A DNA stretch of 64,000 nucleotides from Asparagopsis taxiformis. Its lineage: Eukaryota > Rhodophyta > Florideophyceae > Bonnemaisoniales > Bonnemaisoniaceae. The position numbers were made by a program, and so were the translations under genes. Position 1 is the first letter of the stretch, and every line of letters starts with the position of its first letter. Positions 63,786-64,000 of the stretch are shown piece after piece. The stretch lies in NCBI GenBank assembly GCA_030407315.1, contig JALQPE010001848.1:1-64000 (forward strand). The letters run 5' to 3'. The notes under the pieces are model-generated. The model was not told the DNA's origin. It ran no database searches and saw only the letters and a program-made list of their open reading frames with translations.

Positions 63786-64000
63786 TTCGATGCACGACGT
63801 AACGTGACGATCGGGATATCGAACAATGGGGGGGCTTGAGGTGATGACTATTTACGACCGATGGCAATGTTGGTAACCTACTACTGAGGTGACTTGGTGA
63901 GAGGTGTGATGTGGATTTGTTGTGCACGAATGAACAGAATACAAGTGGATGGGTCGGACATAACAGTAGGCATGATTGGGCACATTACGTACGGAATCTG

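Noticed and set aside
1..64000. CRISPR arrays, tRNA and rRNA genes, bacterial operons
   Set aside because: No regularly spaced short repeats, no cloverleaf with intact A and B boxes, and no rRNA-like sequence were seen. Gene structure is eukaryotic.

Overview
The window looks like nuclear DNA of a eukaryote, most likely a red alga of the Chondrus type. This is inference, with no species marker seen. The conserved genes are nearly all single-exon and tightly packed, on both strands. The one intron I could place is 69 bp with a clean donor, branch point and acceptor. TATA-like boxes sit 40-60 bp upstream of several start codons. A type II membrane carbohydrate sulfotransferase and a GDP-mannose pyrophosphorylase fit an organism that makes sulfated wall polysaccharides. 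There are no bacterial operons or ribosome binding sites.

Layout. (1) 1-10.3 kb: a 5.68-kb tandem duplication of a frameshift-ridden gene, each copy followed by roughly 390-bp non-coding tandem repeats. The gene appears to join an N-terminal ParB-like fold to a C-terminal PhyH/2OG-Fe(II)-like dioxygenase fold. (2) 10.3-13.9 kb: gene-poor DNA with a 57-bp palindrome, a G-rich strand-biased block and short direct repeats. (3) 13.9-21.2 kb: a minus-strand Ty3/gypsy retrotransposon, truncated in its integrase, whose 5' LTR abuts a second LTR fragment head to head. (4) 23.1-25.8 kb: two related secreted vWA-domain proteins. (5) 26.1-40.2 kb: a conserved gene island with a sulfotransferase, RINT1/Tip20-like tether (with intron), NT-C2 coiled-coil protein, GDP-mannose pyrophosphorylase, LSM12-like protein, KHDC4-like KH protein, cytosolic-type malate dehydrogenase (one frameshift), NDUFA6-like complex I subunit and Sel1-repeat protein. 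(6) 40.5-46.3 kb: a complete PIF/Harbinger DNA transposon with perfect 85-bp TIRs and a TCA target duplication. It carries a broken bacterial-type topoisomerase IA between its two own genes. (7) 46.9-61.7 kb: a young chromodomain Ty3/gypsy element with near-identical LTRs and a GTAC duplication. Its polyprotein is split by a 9.1-kb Mutator-like transposon with a 10-bp target duplication. (8) 63.0-63.8 kb: a short-chain dehydrogenase.

The most striking object is the nested Mutator-like element (52012-61120). It has 3,024-bp near-identical terminal inverted repeats. Its main ORF fuses a Ulp1/C48-type cysteine protease to a MULE transposase and a SWIM zinc finger. Because the TIRs contain the promoter and the whole protease half of the gene, the other arm encodes a second, protease-only ORF on the opposite strand. 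The second most interesting item is the ParB-like plus dioxygenase gene duplicated at the left edge. The third is the topoisomerase fragment inside the Harbinger element.
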